A DNA stretch of 52,981 nucleotides, taken from positions 1 through 52,981 of the forward strand of contig JAFYPH010000041.1 of the NCBI GenBank assembly GCA_017547585.1, in the 5' to 3' direction. The DNA comes from Bacteroidaceae bacterium (lineage in GTDB: Bacteria > Bacteroidota > Bacteroidia > Bacteroidales > Bacteroidaceae). A program made the translations under genes and the position numbers. Positions 40,537 to 50,215 of the stretch are shown piece after piece. Under the pieces are notes generated by a model. It made no database searches. It worked only from the letters and a program-made list of their open reading frames with translations, and was not told where the DNA came from. Numbering within the stretch: position 1 is the first letter of the stretch; every line of letters begins with the position of its first letter.

Positions 40537-41199
40537 TTATCTCTTTTTAGATGTGTGCGACAGGTAACGGCTGACGTCGAAATACATTGTGCGTGTGGGG
40601 AATTTCGCGCTGGGGGTGACGCTGATGATGTTGCACAATGTCTTTGTGTCGAGGCTGCGTGAGTGTACATTTTCAATGTCGAGCATTCCGTACATCACGT
40701 GATCCTGATCGTCGGGGTTGATTACGCGGAAGGGGCTTCTTGCGCTTTTGCCGTCGCCCATGGTTGTAATCATTTCCAGGATGCTCAAGTATTTGTAGAC
40801 GTAGGAATTGACCTCTTCCTCGGGCTTTGCGAGCTTCTGCGACGAGAGCCACGCATAGAAGAGCGCGTTCAGGCTGACGGGGTTGTACGAGAGAATCTTT
40901 TTCGATGTTTCGTACATCTTGGCAGCGTTGTTCTCGGCTACGTAGTTCTTGAGTGTCTTTTCGTTAACGTCGTTGCCGCCTTTGTACTCGGGAAGGTAAG
41001 AGTGGCCGTAGTACACAAGCGCAACGTCATCGGTGCGCAACAGTTTGTCGTCGGCAAGGTAGAGCTTGAGAATGTCGTTGAAGTAGGGTCTTTCATTGTC
41101 GACAATCTCCTTTACAAGCTTATAGTCGAACTTGTCCTGAGCCTGCGCTGTGCCCATCATCATAAAGAGGGCCGCAACTATAAAAAACAGTTTTTTCAT
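40537..41199 (-). CDS. DUF4919-like secreted protein
   Basis: 220 aa with a signal peptide (MKKLFFIVAALFMMMGTAQA). The mature part contains VALVYYGHSYLPEYKGG near 60-77 and a helical, TPR-like centre (YNPVSLNALFYAWLSSQKL). It matches the general pattern of the Bacteroidetes DUF4919 family as remembered; function unknown, probably periplasmic. It is last in a three-gene unit, 9 bp after the amylase gene. Confidence 0.7.
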   Translation of the reverse strand: MKKLFFIVAALFMMMGTAQAQDKFDYKLVKEIVDNERPYFNDILKLYLADDKLLRTDDVALVYYGHSYLPEYKGGNDVNEKTLKNYVAENNAAKMYETSKKILSYNPVSLNALFYAWLSSQKLAKPEEEVNSYVYKYLSILEMITTMGDGKSARSPFRVINPDDQDHVMYGMLDIENVHSRSLDTKTLCNIISVTPSAKFPTRTMYFDVSRYLSHTSKKR

Positions 41200-41208
41200 A
41201 TTCTCTTT

Positions 41209-42894
41209 TTAAAGTTTGAATTTCAAAATAATTCCACCGAGAGCGGGAAGGTCTACGGGGATTGTTGCGTTGGGGCTGAGCTTGCATTTTACGCTTTTGC
41301 CTGTGAGCAGTTCCGTTGCTTTTACGCTCTTCTCCTGAGGCTCGATCTTGTGGTAGGTGAATGCCTCGGTGGGGATTCTAATCTCCTGACGGCGAGTCTC
41401 TTTGCTGAAGTTTACAGCAATGAGCAACAGCTCTTTTTCGGTGCCGCGCAGATAAGAGTAGACGTTGCATGCGTCGTAGACTGCCGAATTGGGATTCGCG
41501 TACTGAAGGTCGTAGAATGTTCCGTCGCTGATGGCCTCCTCGCTGTTGCAAAGGTTGAGTATCTGAGAGTAGATACTCTGCAGCTCTTTCTCCTCTTTTG
41601 TGAGGCGCGCAGTGTCGTACTTGCCATCGTTGCACCAACGACGCAGTGTGTCCACGCTCCAATAGTCGAAGATGGTTGTACGACCGTCGACGCCACTGTA
41701 ACCCTCTTTGTCCATTCCCTTTTCGCCAAGTTCCTGTCCTGCGTAGAGCATGAAAGGCTGCACGCCCACGGTTGCCGAGACGATGAATGCGGGGATTGCG
41801 TTGAATCCGTCGCCAACGAAGAAGTCCGATGCGATGCGCTGCTCGTCGTGATTCTCGAGGAATGTGAGCATGTGCTTGCTGATGTCGGCAGTCTGCTGAA
41901 GGGTAGAGGTGATGTTGTATACGTTGCCGCGGTTCTCGCTGATGGCACGCAGTGTGTCGTAGAGTCCCACCTTGTCGTAAAGGTAGTCGAAGCCTCCCTG
42001 ATAGATGAAACTGCGGTAAAGATGGGGCTGGTAGATTTCTCCGATGAAGATGATTCCCGGATACTGGGCCTTCACCTGAGGCACTGCCCATTGCCAGAAG
42101 GCTACGGGGGTGAGCTCCACCATGTCGCAGCGGAAGCCGTCTACTCCCTGTGATGCCCAATAGAGAAGAATCTTCAGCATCTTTACCCAAGTGTCGGGTA
42201 TCGGGGTAAATTGGCACATTCCTGTGCTGTAGTCGACGCCGTAGTTGAGCTTCACTGTGTCGAACCAGTCGTTGCGGTGGGGAACGCCGAAACAGTCGTT
42301 ACCTGTTGCGCGCAGGGGGCTTTCGGTGTAGGGAACATCGGCATTTCCTTTGGTGTCGATGTCGTCGCCGAAGGGCTGCTCGCCCAGATAATAGAAGTTA
42401 TTGTGTCCCATGAAGAACTTGTCCTTCTCGTCGTTTGCGCCGAAGTCGAAGGTGCGCTTGGGGCGGTTGTCGCTCTCGTAGTGGCGTGCAACGTGGTTGG
42501 GGATGAAATCCATGATGACCTTCATTCCTGCCTCGTGGGTGCGCTCTACAAGTGCGCGGAACTCGTCTCTTCTATTGTCGATATTCTCGGCAAGGTCGGG
42601 GTCGACGTCGTAGTAGTCTTTGATTGCATAGGGCGAGCCTGCCACTCCCTTAATCATTGCGGGGTGGTCGGGGGTGATGCCGTGGGCACTATAGTCGGTG
42701 CATGTGGCGTGCTCGATGATGCCTGTGTACCATACGTGTGTGACACCCAGGTTGTGGATGGCCTCGAGAGCCTTGGGGGTAATCTTGTTGAACTTTCCGC
42801 AGCCGTTGGTGGCAATGTCTCCGCCGGGAACGCAATTTTCGGTGCAGTTGCCGAAGAGACGTGTGAACATCTGATATATTACTGTCTTTGACAT
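41209..42894 (-). CDS. Alpha-amylase family protein, GH13, cytoplasmic
   Basis: 561 aa. Four GH13 regions are visible: VIMDFIPNH near 134-142, GVDGFRCDMVE near 249-259 (nucleophile Asp), FIGEIYQPH near 283-291 (acid Glu) and FLENHDEQR near 345-353 (third Asp). There is no signal peptide, so it should act on imported or stored alpha-glucans in the cytoplasm. It is closely packed between fabD (10 bp) and the DUF4919 gene (9 bp), an odd partnership of fatty-acid and glucan genes. Confidence 0.9.
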   Translation of the reverse strand: MSKTVIYQMFTRLFGNCTENCVPGGDIATNGCGKFNKITPKALEAIHNLGVTHVWYTGIIEHATCTDYSAHGITPDHPAMIKGVAGSPYAIKDYYDVDPDLAENIDNRRDEFRALVERTHEAGMKVIMDFIPNHVARHYESDNRPKRTFDFGANDEKDKFFMGHNNFYYLGEQPFGDDIDTKGNADVPYTESPLRATGNDCFGVPHRNDWFDTVKLNYGVDYSTGMCQFTPIPDTWVKMLKILLYWASQGVDGFRCDMVELTPVAFWQWAVPQVKAQYPGIIFIGEIYQPHLYRSFIYQGGFDYLYDKVGLYDTLRAISENRGNVYNITSTLQQTADISKHMLTFLENHDEQRIASDFFVGDGFNAIPAFIVSATVGVQPFMLYAGQELGEKGMDKEGYSGVDGRTTIFDYWSVDTLRRWCNDGKYDTARLTKEEKELQSIYSQILNLCNSEEAISDGTFYDLQYANPNSAVYDACNVYSYLRGTEKELLLIAVNFSKETRRQEIRIPTEAFTYHKIEPQEKSVKATELLTGKSVKCKLSPNATIPVDLPALGGIILKFKL

Positions 42895-42904
42895 CTTCTC
42901 TCTC

Positions 42905-43768
42905 TTATGCTTGGATTTTCTTTATAAGGCCCTGAAGCACATTGCCGGGGCCGCACTCTGTGAACTCTGTAACGCCGTCGGCAAGCATGTTCTTCACCGA
43001 TGCTGTCCATTTTACGGGAGCTGTGAGCTGCGCTATGAGGTTGGCTTTAATCTCTTCGGGGTCGGTGTGGGGCAGTGCATCCACATTCTGATATACGGGG
43101 CAGCGGGGAGTGCTGAATGTTGCTGCCTGAATAGCTGCCTCGAGCTCCTCTTTTGCGGGCTGCATGAGGGGTGAGTGGAAAGCTCCGCTAACGCTCAAGG
43201 GGAGTGCGCGTTTCGCGCCTGCTGCCTTGAGAGCCTCGCATGCGAGCTTGATTCCCTCTTCTGTTCCCGAGATTACCACCTGTCCGGGGCAGTTGTAGTT
43301 GGCTGCAATTACAATGTTGCCGCCTTCGGTAATCTCCGCGCAGATTTTCTCGACTGTCTCGTCGGGGAGAGCGATGATTGCTGCCATTGTAGACGACTGC
43401 ATTTCGCAGGCTTTCTGCATTGCAAAGGCACGTGCCGACACAATCTTGAGGCCGTCCTCGAAGGTGAGTGCTCCGGCAGCTGTCAGTGCCGACAATTCTC
43501 CGAGCGAATGGCCCGCAACAACGTCGGGGTTGAACTCTTCGCCCATCGCAATTGCCGAAATTACAGAGTGCAGGAATACAGCAGGCTGTGTAACCTTTGT
43601 CTGTTTAAGTTCTTCGGCTGTTCCCTCGAACATAATGTCAGTGATGCGGAATCCCAATATTTCGTTTGCTTTTTCAAAAAGCTCTTTTGCTGTAGCGTTG
43701 TTTTCGTATAGCTCTTTGCCCATGCCCGTAAACTGCGAGCCTTGGCCGGGGAATACAAATGCTTTCAT
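42905..43768 (-). CDS. fabD: Malonyl-CoA:ACP transacylase
   Basis: 287 aa. The N-terminal motif is FPGQGSQFTGMGKEL, the catalytic Ser lies in AGHSLGELSAL near 92-102, the active His in SGAFHSPLMQPA near 196-207 and the oxyanion Gln in GQGSQ. Reaction: transfer of malonyl from CoA to acyl carrier protein for fatty acid synthesis. It is first in the operon, divergent from the exopolysaccharide genes, with a -7 box TATCTTTG about 110 bp upstream. Confidence 0.95.
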   Translation of the reverse strand: MKAFVFPGQGSQFTGMGKELYENNATAKELFEKANEILGFRITDIMFEGTAEELKQTKVTQPAVFLHSVISAIAMGEEFNPDVVAGHSLGELSALTAAGALTFEDGLKIVSARAFAMQKACEMQSSTMAAIIALPDETVEKICAEITEGGNIVIAANYNCPGQVVISGTEEGIKLACEALKAAGAKRALPLSVSGAFHSPLMQPAKEELEAAIQAATFSTPRCPVYQNVDALPHTDPEEIKANLIAQLTAPVKWTASVKNMLADGVTEFTECGPGNVLQGLIKKIQA

Positions 43769-43876
43769 TTTTTTATATTCAAATTAATGTTTGTACTGTA
43801 ATATTTTTCTCTTTTTCTCGTTATGAAACAAAGGGCTTTTTTGCCTTTTTGCAGCATAAACTCAATTTTTATTGTG

Positions 43877-43884
43877 CAAAGATA
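43877..43884 (-). promoter_or_regulatory. -7 box of the fabD operon
   Basis: The minus strand reads TATCTTTG (then C), matching TAnnTTTG. The leader is about 100 nt. The plus-strand promoter for the exopolysaccharide operon must lie in the same 257-bp gap but was not clearly recognised. Confidence 0.5.
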
Positions 43885-44025
43885 ACCTTTTTTTGCCATA
43901 AAAATGGGATTTTGAGCCTCAAAGTGTCTATTTTAGAAAAAATAGCATTACCTTTACAATATTTTACAGAAATGTAGCTTGTTGAACAATTAATTTTAGA
44001 CTTTTTTAATACTAAAAACACATAT

Positions 44026-46536
44026 ATGCGCAAGTTAAATATATTGCTTATAATGTCTCTTGTTGTGCAGTTTGCTTTTGCACAGAGTAATTCGGGAAGC
44101 GTCCGTCAGAATAACAATCTCAGAATGCAGGATGATAAAAATCTCTCTGAAAAGAGTAGGGGAACTTCATTTGTAATGACAGATGAGGAGATTATCGAAT
44201 ATATTAAGGAGGAGCAGAAGAAGGGTACCGACAATAATAAGATTGTTACCGATCTTATGCGTCGCGGTGTTACTACCGAACAATTGAATAATCTGCGTAA
44301 CAAATATATTAATGATAGTAAAAAACTGAAAGTTCAGAAGGATGATGATGAGTCTTTAGTGAGGCTGCGTGACAAGAATTCCATGGTCGATGACTTTGGC
44401 TATGTGCGCGACTCACTCGACGTGCTCTTGCCCGACTCGTTGGGATTGCTGAAATTGAAAGAAAAGATGGACGAGAAGATTAAGATTTTCGGCCATAATA
44501 TATTTAAGGATAAGGAGCTGAATTTTGAACCTAACTTGAATATTTCTACTCCCGCAAATTATAAACTTGGCCCCGGCGATGAAATTATCGTAGATATTTG
44601 GGGTGCAGCACAATCTTCGGCGAAGGATGTAATTTCTCCCGACGGCTATATAAATATTGAGAATCTGGGCCTCGTATATGTTAACGGAATGACCGTGAAA
44701 GAGGCCGATGCTTATATTAAGGAGCAGTTCAGTCAGATTCATGCGGGAATCAGCGGCGATTCTCCCAACGCCAACATCAAACTTACTTTGGGACAGATAC
44801 GTACCATTCAGGTGCGTGTGATGGGCGAGGTCGAGAATCCCGGAACATACTCTCTCTCGGCGTTCGCGTCGGTTTTCCATGCTCTTTATCAGGCTGGAGG
44901 AGTGAACGAGATTGGTACTCTGCGTGCAATTAAGGTGTTCCGCGGAAACAGCAAGATTGTTACTCTCGACGTTTACGACTATCTGTTGAACGGAAAAACA
45001 GGCGATGATGTTCGTCTCGAAGATGGCGATGTTATTACCGTGGATACTTACAACTGCCTCGTTAATGTTGAGGGTAAGGTGAAGCGCCCCATGTACTACG
45101 AAATGAAGCCCACTGAGACGGTTGCCGACCTTTTGCGCTATTCGGGTGGCTTTACACGTGACGCCTATCGCGGCGATGTACGCATTGAGCGTATGGGTGT
45201 GCGTGAGCGTCAGATTTTTACTCTCGACGACAATGAGCAGAAGAATTTTGCTGTGCGTGACGGTGACGTGATGAGCGTTGACTCTATCCGCGACACATAT
45301 GAAAATCTTGTAGAGGCCAAAGGTGCGTTTTTCCGTCCCGGTAAATTCCAGTGCGGTGGCGAGATTTCTACTGTGAAGCAGTTGATTGAGAAGGCCGGAG
45401 GATTGCGTCCCGAGGCATTTACCAATCGTGCATTGCTCAACCGTCGTCTGCCGGACATGACAATGGAGAATCTTTCGATAGATATTAAGGGTATCATGGC
45501 CGGAACTGCAAAAGATGTGGAGCTTCGCCCCAACGACGTGCTCTACGTGCAGAGTCTCGAAGATGTTGAGGAGGTGAAGATGCTTATGATCTATGGCGAG
45601 GTTGCCTTCCCCGGCAAATATCGCTTCGCAGAGAATACTACCGTCGAGGATCTTATCCTGCTTGCGGGAGGATTGAACGACAAGGCTTCTACGGTGAAGG
45701 TAGAGGTTGCGCGTCGCACATGCGACTCCGAGGCGACAGTTTCGGGTGATACATTGGCCGAGATTTTCACTTTTGCGATTGATAAAGGTCTTGTGGTTTC
45801 GGGCGATTCTGAATTTGTGCTGAAGCCTTACGACGCTGTTTACGTGCGTCGTTCGCCCAGATACTATGAGCAGCAGAATGTGATTGTGTCGGGTGAGGTT
45901 GAGTTTGCGGGAACATACGTGCTCGACCGCAAGGGTATCCGCCTCAGCGACATTATCAAAAATGCCGGAGGCCTCACAAACAAGGCATATGTAAAAGGTG
46001 CGCGTCTCGAGAGAAAGATGAGTGCCGAGCAGCGTGCGAGAATGCTCGATGCTTTGAAGACTGTACAGAAACAGATGGACTCTTTGGATATAAGCGAGAT
46101 TGACATTAAGCCTGTAATGCAGGTGGGTATCGAGCTTGACAAAGCTATCCAAAATCCCGGCAGTGATGCGGATATTGTACTCGAGGATGGTGACCGTCTC
46201 ATTGTTCCGCAGATTACAAACACTGTGAAGGTGGACGGTAATGTGATGTTCCCCAATGCTGTAGCATACAAAGAGGGCGCTAAATTGAAACACTATATTG
46301 AGCAGGCCGGAGGTTACGGAATGAATGCTAAAAAGTCAAAGGCTATCGTAGTATATATGAACGGTACGGTTGCCGAGGCAAGCAATAAAAAAGACCTTAT
46401 ACAGCCTGGCTGTCAGATTATTGTGCCCACGAAACTTGCACGCAAGGGAATGAGCACTTCGGAGATTCTGAGCCTCTCGTCAACGTCTGCTTCGTTGGCA
46501 ACGGTGGTGCTTGCATTGATTAATCTGTTGAAATAA
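44026..46536 (+). CDS. Polysaccharide export protein, Wza-like with multiple SLBB domains
   Basis: 836 aa. A signal peptide (LNILLIMSLVVQFAFAQ) is followed by a charged, helical stretch to about 150. The Poly_export domain spans about 175-255 (LGPGDEIIVDIWGAAQ). A chain of SLBB domains recognised by VxGEVxxPGxY motifs follows, at VMGEVENPGTYSL near 265, VEGKVKRPMYYEM near 347, IYGEVAFPGKYRF near 523, VSGEVEFAGTYVL near 622 and VDGNVMFPNAVAY near 737. The hydrophobic C-terminus is ASLATVVLALINLL. More than twice the length of E. coli Wza, as is usual in Bacteroidetes. Role: outer-membrane/periplasmic export channel for the polysaccharide. First gene of the operon. Confidence 0.9.
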   Translation: MRKLNILLIMSLVVQFAFAQSNSGSVRQNNNLRMQDDKNLSEKSRGTSFVMTDEEIIEYIKEEQKKGTDNNKIVTDLMRRGVTTEQLNNLRNKYINDSKKLKVQKDDDESLVRLRDKNSMVDDFGYVRDSLDVLLPDSLGLLKLKEKMDEKIKIFGHNIFKDKELNFEPNLNISTPANYKLGPGDEIIVDIWGAAQSSAKDVISPDGYINIENLGLVYVNGMTVKEADAYIKEQFSQIHAGISGDSPNANIKLTLGQIRTIQVRVMGEVENPGTYSLSAFASVFHALYQAGGVNEIGTLRAIKVFRGNSKIVTLDVYDYLLNGKTGDDVRLEDGDVITVDTYNCLVNVEGKVKRPMYYEMKPTETVADLLRYSGGFTRDAYRGDVRIERMGVRERQIFTLDDNEQKNFAVRDGDVMSVDSIRDTYENLVEAKGAFFRPGKFQCGGEISTVKQLIEKAGGLRPEAFTNRALLNRRLPDMTMENLSIDIKGIMAGTAKDVELRPNDVLYVQSLEDVEEVKMLMIYGEVAFPGKYRFAENTTVEDLILLAGGLNDKASTVKVEVARRTCDSEATVSGDTLAEIFTFAIDKGLVVSGDSEFVLKPYDAVYVRRSPRYYEQQNVIVSGEVEFAGTYVLDRKGIRLSDIIKNAGGLTNKAYVKGARLERKMSAEQRARMLDALKTVQKQMDSLDISEIDIKPVMQVGIELDKAIQNPGSDADIVLEDGDRLIVPQITNTVKVDGNVMFPNAVAYKEGAKLKHYIEQAGGYGMNAKKSKAIVVYMNGTVAEASNKKDLIQPGCQIIVPTKLARKGMSTSEILSLSSTSASLATVVLALINLLK

Positions 46537-46564
46537 ACTTACCCGTAATTTTGGAGGAATATTT

Positions 46565-47650
46565 ATGGAATTGGATATATATAAGAAGATTGATGACATA
46601 ATCCCTGTGTTGCGCAGAGTGTGGGGCGACCGCCGTCGTATGTTGCGCAACTGCGGCATTGCTGCAGTCGTAGCTATAGTGGTTGCATTCAGCATTCCCA
46701 AAGATTATGAAAGTATCGTGGTGCTTGCGCCCGAGTCTTCGAGCGGAAGCGCGCTCTCGGGATTAAGTTCGTTGGCATCGCTGGCGGGAGTGAATATGGG
46801 TAGCATTCAGAATGAGGATGCTCTTTACCCTGAACTCTATCCGCAGATTATCGGCTCGACAGTCTTTCTCTCGGACCTCTATGAGATGCAGGTAACATCG
46901 TCGGACGGCGAGATTAATACTACTCTTTACGACTATATTGCCAACAAGCAGAGCTCTGCGTGGTGGGAGTATATAATACTTTTGCCTTTGAAAGTGAAGG
47001 CGATGCTTATGCCCAAAAAGGCGCCCGTTGCCGGCGGAGAGGCTGAAGAGGTTTCCTACTATACTTACTCGGAACAGCAGTTCAGCGTGATAAATAAATT
47101 GCGCAAAAAAGTGTGGACCTCGGTGGATGTGGGTAACAATGTAATTACAATCTCTGTGGTGATGCAGGATGCGAAAATTGCTGCTCAGGTTGCAGACAAA
47201 GTAGCTTTCCTGTTACAGGAGTATGTTACAAAATATCGTACACAGAAGGCTCAGCAGGACTATATTTATAGTGAGCAGTTGCTTGCCGACGCTGAGAAAA
47301 ACTACCACGAAAAGCAGGCGGAGTATGCAAAATATATGGACAGCCATATGCTCGGTACTCTGAAAATGAAATATAAGGCCGAGGAGGAGCGACTGATGAA
47401 TGAGGCTCAGCTTGCGTTCAACGTATACAACCAGCTTGCACAGCAGAAGGAGATTGCCAAGGCTAAGGTGCAGGAGCGTACTCCCGTGTACACTACAATG
47501 CAGCCTGCAGTGGTACCTCAGTTGGCCATTGCTCCTCGTAAGATGTTCATCCTTGTAGGCTTTTTGTTCCTGACAATCTTCGGCCATATTACCTGGCTGC
47601 TGTTGGGAGCCAAGCTCAAGAGCACAATGAAAAGAATTGTCAAAGGATAG
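46565..47650 (+). CDS. Wzz-type chain-length determinant protein
   Basis: 361 aa. TM1 is near 36-50 (CGIAAVVAIVVAFSIP), then a periplasmic region with coiled coil (TQKAQQDYIYSEQLLADAEKNYHEKQAEY) near 220-275, a Pro-rich stretch, and TM2 near 324-347 (KMFILVGFLFLTIFGHITWLLLG). There is no cytoplasmic kinase domain after TM2, so tyrosine kinase control, if any, would come from a separate protein. Role: sets polymer length together with the polymerase and exporter. It follows the exporter gene by 28 bp with a GGAGG-like site (TTGGAGGAAT) before the start. Confidence 0.88.
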   Translation: MELDIYKKIDDIIPVLRRVWGDRRRMLRNCGIAAVVAIVVAFSIPKDYESIVVLAPESSSGSALSGLSSLASLAGVNMGSIQNEDALYPELYPQIIGSTVFLSDLYEMQVTSSDGEINTTLYDYIANKQSSAWWEYIILLPLKVKAMLMPKKAPVAGGEAEEVSYYTYSEQQFSVINKLRKKVWTSVDVGNNVITISVVMQDAKIAAQVADKVAFLLQEYVTKYRTQKAQQDYIYSEQLLADAEKNYHEKQAEYAKYMDSHMLGTLKMKYKAEEERLMNEAQLAFNVYNQLAQQKEIAKAKVQERTPVYTTMQPAVVPQLAIAPRKMFILVGFLFLTIFGHITWLLLGAKLKSTMKRIVKG

Positions 47651-47672
47651 TGACTGTGCCTCATAATCTATA

Positions 47673-48941
47673 ATGGATATACGCGCCTTTATAAACAGAT
47701 ACAAAAAGATAATAGAGAATTTTTTCTCTATTTCTTTGCTTAATGCAATCAGCCATCTGATAAGCTTTTTCATAATTCCTTATCTGGTGTCTGTGCTTGG
47801 ATTCGAAATGTATGGTGCCTACTTCTTTATGTACACGATTGCAATGTACATAAAGCTTTTCGGAATGTACGGCTTCTATCTTTCTGTTACCCGTCTCGTT
47901 TCTATTCATCGTGACGATAAAGAGAGAATAAATGAGATTTTCAATGCTACTCTCTTTTCGCGCATATTGCTGACTGCGGTTGCTTCGGTGATTGTGGGTA
48001 TTGCGGTGTTTGCGCTGATGGAAAAGGATGATATTCTGATGTTCCTCTTCTCGTTAGGCATTGTCTTTGGCGATGTTTTTATCCCCACGTGGCTGTTCCA
48101 GGGAATGGAAGAGATGCGCTACGTGACGGTGGTGAACGTTGTTTCAAAGATTGTTTTTGCGGTGCTCATCTTCGTGCTTATAAAGGAGCAGGGCGACTAT
48201 ATTTACGTGCTTGTTCTCAATTCCTGCGGATACATTGCTGCGGGAATCCTGAGTATGATAATTGCTTTCAAATGTTACAGATTGAACTTTGCGCTGCCAC
48301 GATGGAGTGTCGTTAAGGAACTTTTCAAGGATGGATGGCACATTTTCGTCTCTAACATAGGAATGGAACTCTACCGCAATTCCAACGGATTCCTGCTGGG
48401 AGTGCTTGTGGGCGACACTGCCAACGGAATATTCTCTTCTGTAGAGAAGGTCGTGAAGGTGGGTCAGGTGATTATAAATGCTCTTCCGATGGCTATCTTC
48501 CCTCATGCGAGCCGCATGTTCCACGGCGAGAATGTCAGCGAGAGTGTGGCGAAATTGTCAAAGATGCTGCGTGTGTCGTTTGCATTGCTGTTCTTTGTGG
48601 CAGTGGTCTTCGCATGCTCGCCTCGTCTGGTTGTATGGTACCTGCCCGAACTTGACTATAATATTGCGAAATATCTTGTGTGGCTGATGTCGCCTGTGGT
48701 GCTCTTCGGCTGCCTGAACTATATAATCGGTGTCGTGGGATTGATTAATCTTAAGGCATCGAACCTCTTCGAGCGCAATATTTGGATAACCGGCGCTCTT
48801 TCCATGGCATTGATGCTTATCTTCTGTAAAGAGTATTCCTATTATGCTGCCGCCGCTGTGTGGAGCATAAGCGAAATTGTGCTTTTCGCGCTGTGTGTGT
48901 GGTCGCTCGTGGTTGTTAAACGTAAGAGGGGGATTGCGTAA
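47673..48941 (+). CDS. Oligosaccharide flippase (Wzx-like, MATE/MOP fold)
   Basis: 422 aa, about 12 TM helices. It starts ISLLNAISHLISFFIIPYLVSVLGFEMYGAYF, the typical first two helices of polysaccharide flippases, and contains VFGDVFIPTWLFQGMEEMRY, common in Wzx proteins. Role: moves undecaprenyl-linked repeat units across the inner membrane. Its stop overlaps the next start (TAATG), showing tight coupling. Confidence 0.88.
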   Translation: MDIRAFINRYKKIIENFFSISLLNAISHLISFFIIPYLVSVLGFEMYGAYFFMYTIAMYIKLFGMYGFYLSVTRLVSIHRDDKERINEIFNATLFSRILLTAVASVIVGIAVFALMEKDDILMFLFSLGIVFGDVFIPTWLFQGMEEMRYVTVVNVVSKIVFAVLIFVLIKEQGDYIYVLVLNSCGYIAAGILSMIIAFKCYRLNFALPRWSVVKELFKDGWHIFVSNIGMELYRNSNGFLLGVLVGDTANGIFSSVEKVVKVGQVIINALPMAIFPHASRMFHGENVSESVAKLSKMLRVSFALLFFVAVVFACSPRLVVWYLPELDYNIAKYLVWLMSPVVLFGCLNYIIGVVGLINLKASNLFERNIWITGALSMALMLIFCKEYSYYAAAAVWSISEIVLFALCVWSLVVVKRKRGIA

Positions 48942-50215
48942 TGGGAATAACGGATTTTATACTGCTTCTGGGAATATACATTGAAATTGCGGTGCTGTCG
49001 TATTTCGATTATAAGTTGTGGGGTACGCTCTACACTCCGCTCAATTTCCTGATGTTGCCCTATGCGGTTATCCTTCTTTTCTGCGTGCTTGTTTGCGGTA
49101 ATTTCGGCGTTGCCGAATTCTATTATCCTAGTCTCATCCTATGGATGTGCGGGCTTTTGCTATTCGCTGTGCCCGGCTACGTGGTGGGGCTTGCCTGTCG
49201 TAAGGATATTATTTCCGAGGGGGCGCGCAGCATCGAGGAACGTCTGCCGATGAAGTGGATAAATATCTTTTCGTTTGTAATTCTCGCGCTTTTCTACCTG
49301 AGGCTGTGGCGACTGCTGCATACGAGTCCCAATCTTCCCGGAACGACCGACTTTGGAGTAGAATTCTGTGGCGTTGGAATATGGGGCCACCTGCACCGTC
49401 TGCTGCATGCTCTTGTGATATTGTACATATATAAATACGACAAAAAGCATTGGTACTATGCTCTTGTGGTGGGTGCAATGTTTGTGGTGAGCTTTCTCTA
49501 TGGCGTAAACTCGTGGGTGCTTATTCCTGCAATGGGTGGCCTTGCCATGCGTCTGTTCACGGGCAAGATGAAACTGAAACTCTCACTTTTTCTCAAGATT
49601 TTTATCTTTGCTTTCGCAGTATTCATAATAAGCTATTCGTTGGCTCTGGTACTCGGTAAAGGTGACGAGGCGGCCGACTATGCTGTCGTCTTCGAGTTTA
49701 TTTGCGATATTTTCATTCACTATTTTATAAGCGGTATTGTGGGGTGGAGTCAGGATTTCCAGCTGGGTATTCTGGAGCGTCCCGATTCGTTCTCCGTTAT
49801 TGCCTGCATAGTCAATCTTATAAAGGCTTTCACCGGTGGAGGAGACTTTGTAGAGGTCATCAACCCCCATTTTATATATAATGGAGTGAACGGCTCGAAC
49901 GTGCGCGCCTTCTTTGGTACATTGTATATAAATACCTCTCTTTTTGAATTTATAGCTTTGGTGCTTATTTTCTCGTTCATGATGTACCTGCTTAAAATAT
50001 GGCTCATGCGCAGCAAGAGTATTTTTGTTGCACTCGTATATTTCTTTTACGCAGGAATGTTGATTATGGGTTGGTTCGAATACTATTTCTACCATTTGCC
50101 GTTTTTGGAGGTTCCCGCATGGATTTTTATACTCTATATGCTTTTCAGGGAGCGTGGAGGCGAGAAAAAGGAGCTGCTTGCCGGTGGCGAGCCCGAGAAT
50201 AAAAGGATTTTATGA
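48941..50215 (+). CDS. Putative polysaccharide polymerase (Wzy-like)
   Basis: 424 aa, strongly hydrophobic, about 10-12 TM helices, with a large loop near 235-315 (VLGKGDEAADYA... GWSQDFQLGILERPDSF). No sequence signature of a named family is visible; Wzy proteins are very divergent. The call rests on topology and the position between flippase and glycosyltransferases. It overlaps the next gene by 4 bp (ATGA). Confidence 0.65.
   Translation: MGITDFILLLGIYIEIAVLSYFDYKLWGTLYTPLNFLMLPYAVILLFCVLVCGNFGVAEFYYPSLILWMCGLLLFAVPGYVVGLACRKDIISEGARSIEERLPMKWINIFSFVILALFYLRLWRLLHTSPNLPGTTDFGVEFCGVGIWGHLHRLLHALVILYIYKYDKKHWYYALVVGAMFVVSFLYGVNSWVLIPAMGGLAMRLFTGKMKLKLSLFLKIFIFAFAVFIISYSLALVLGKGDEAADYAVVFEFICDIFIHYFISGIVGWSQDFQLGILERPDSFSVIACIVNLIKAFTGGGDFVEVINPHFIYNGVNGSNVRAFFGTLYINTSLFEFIALVLIFSFMMYLLKIWLMRSKSIFVALVYFFYAGMLIMGWFEYYFYHLPFLEVPAWIFILYMLFRERGGEKKELLAGGEPENKRIL

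Noticed and set aside
44413-46293. A 626-codon open frame antisense to the polysaccharide exporter gene
   Set aside because: Its sequence has no domain or motif, while the plus strand gives a clear signal peptide, Poly_export and SLBB domains. It is a codon-usage shadow.
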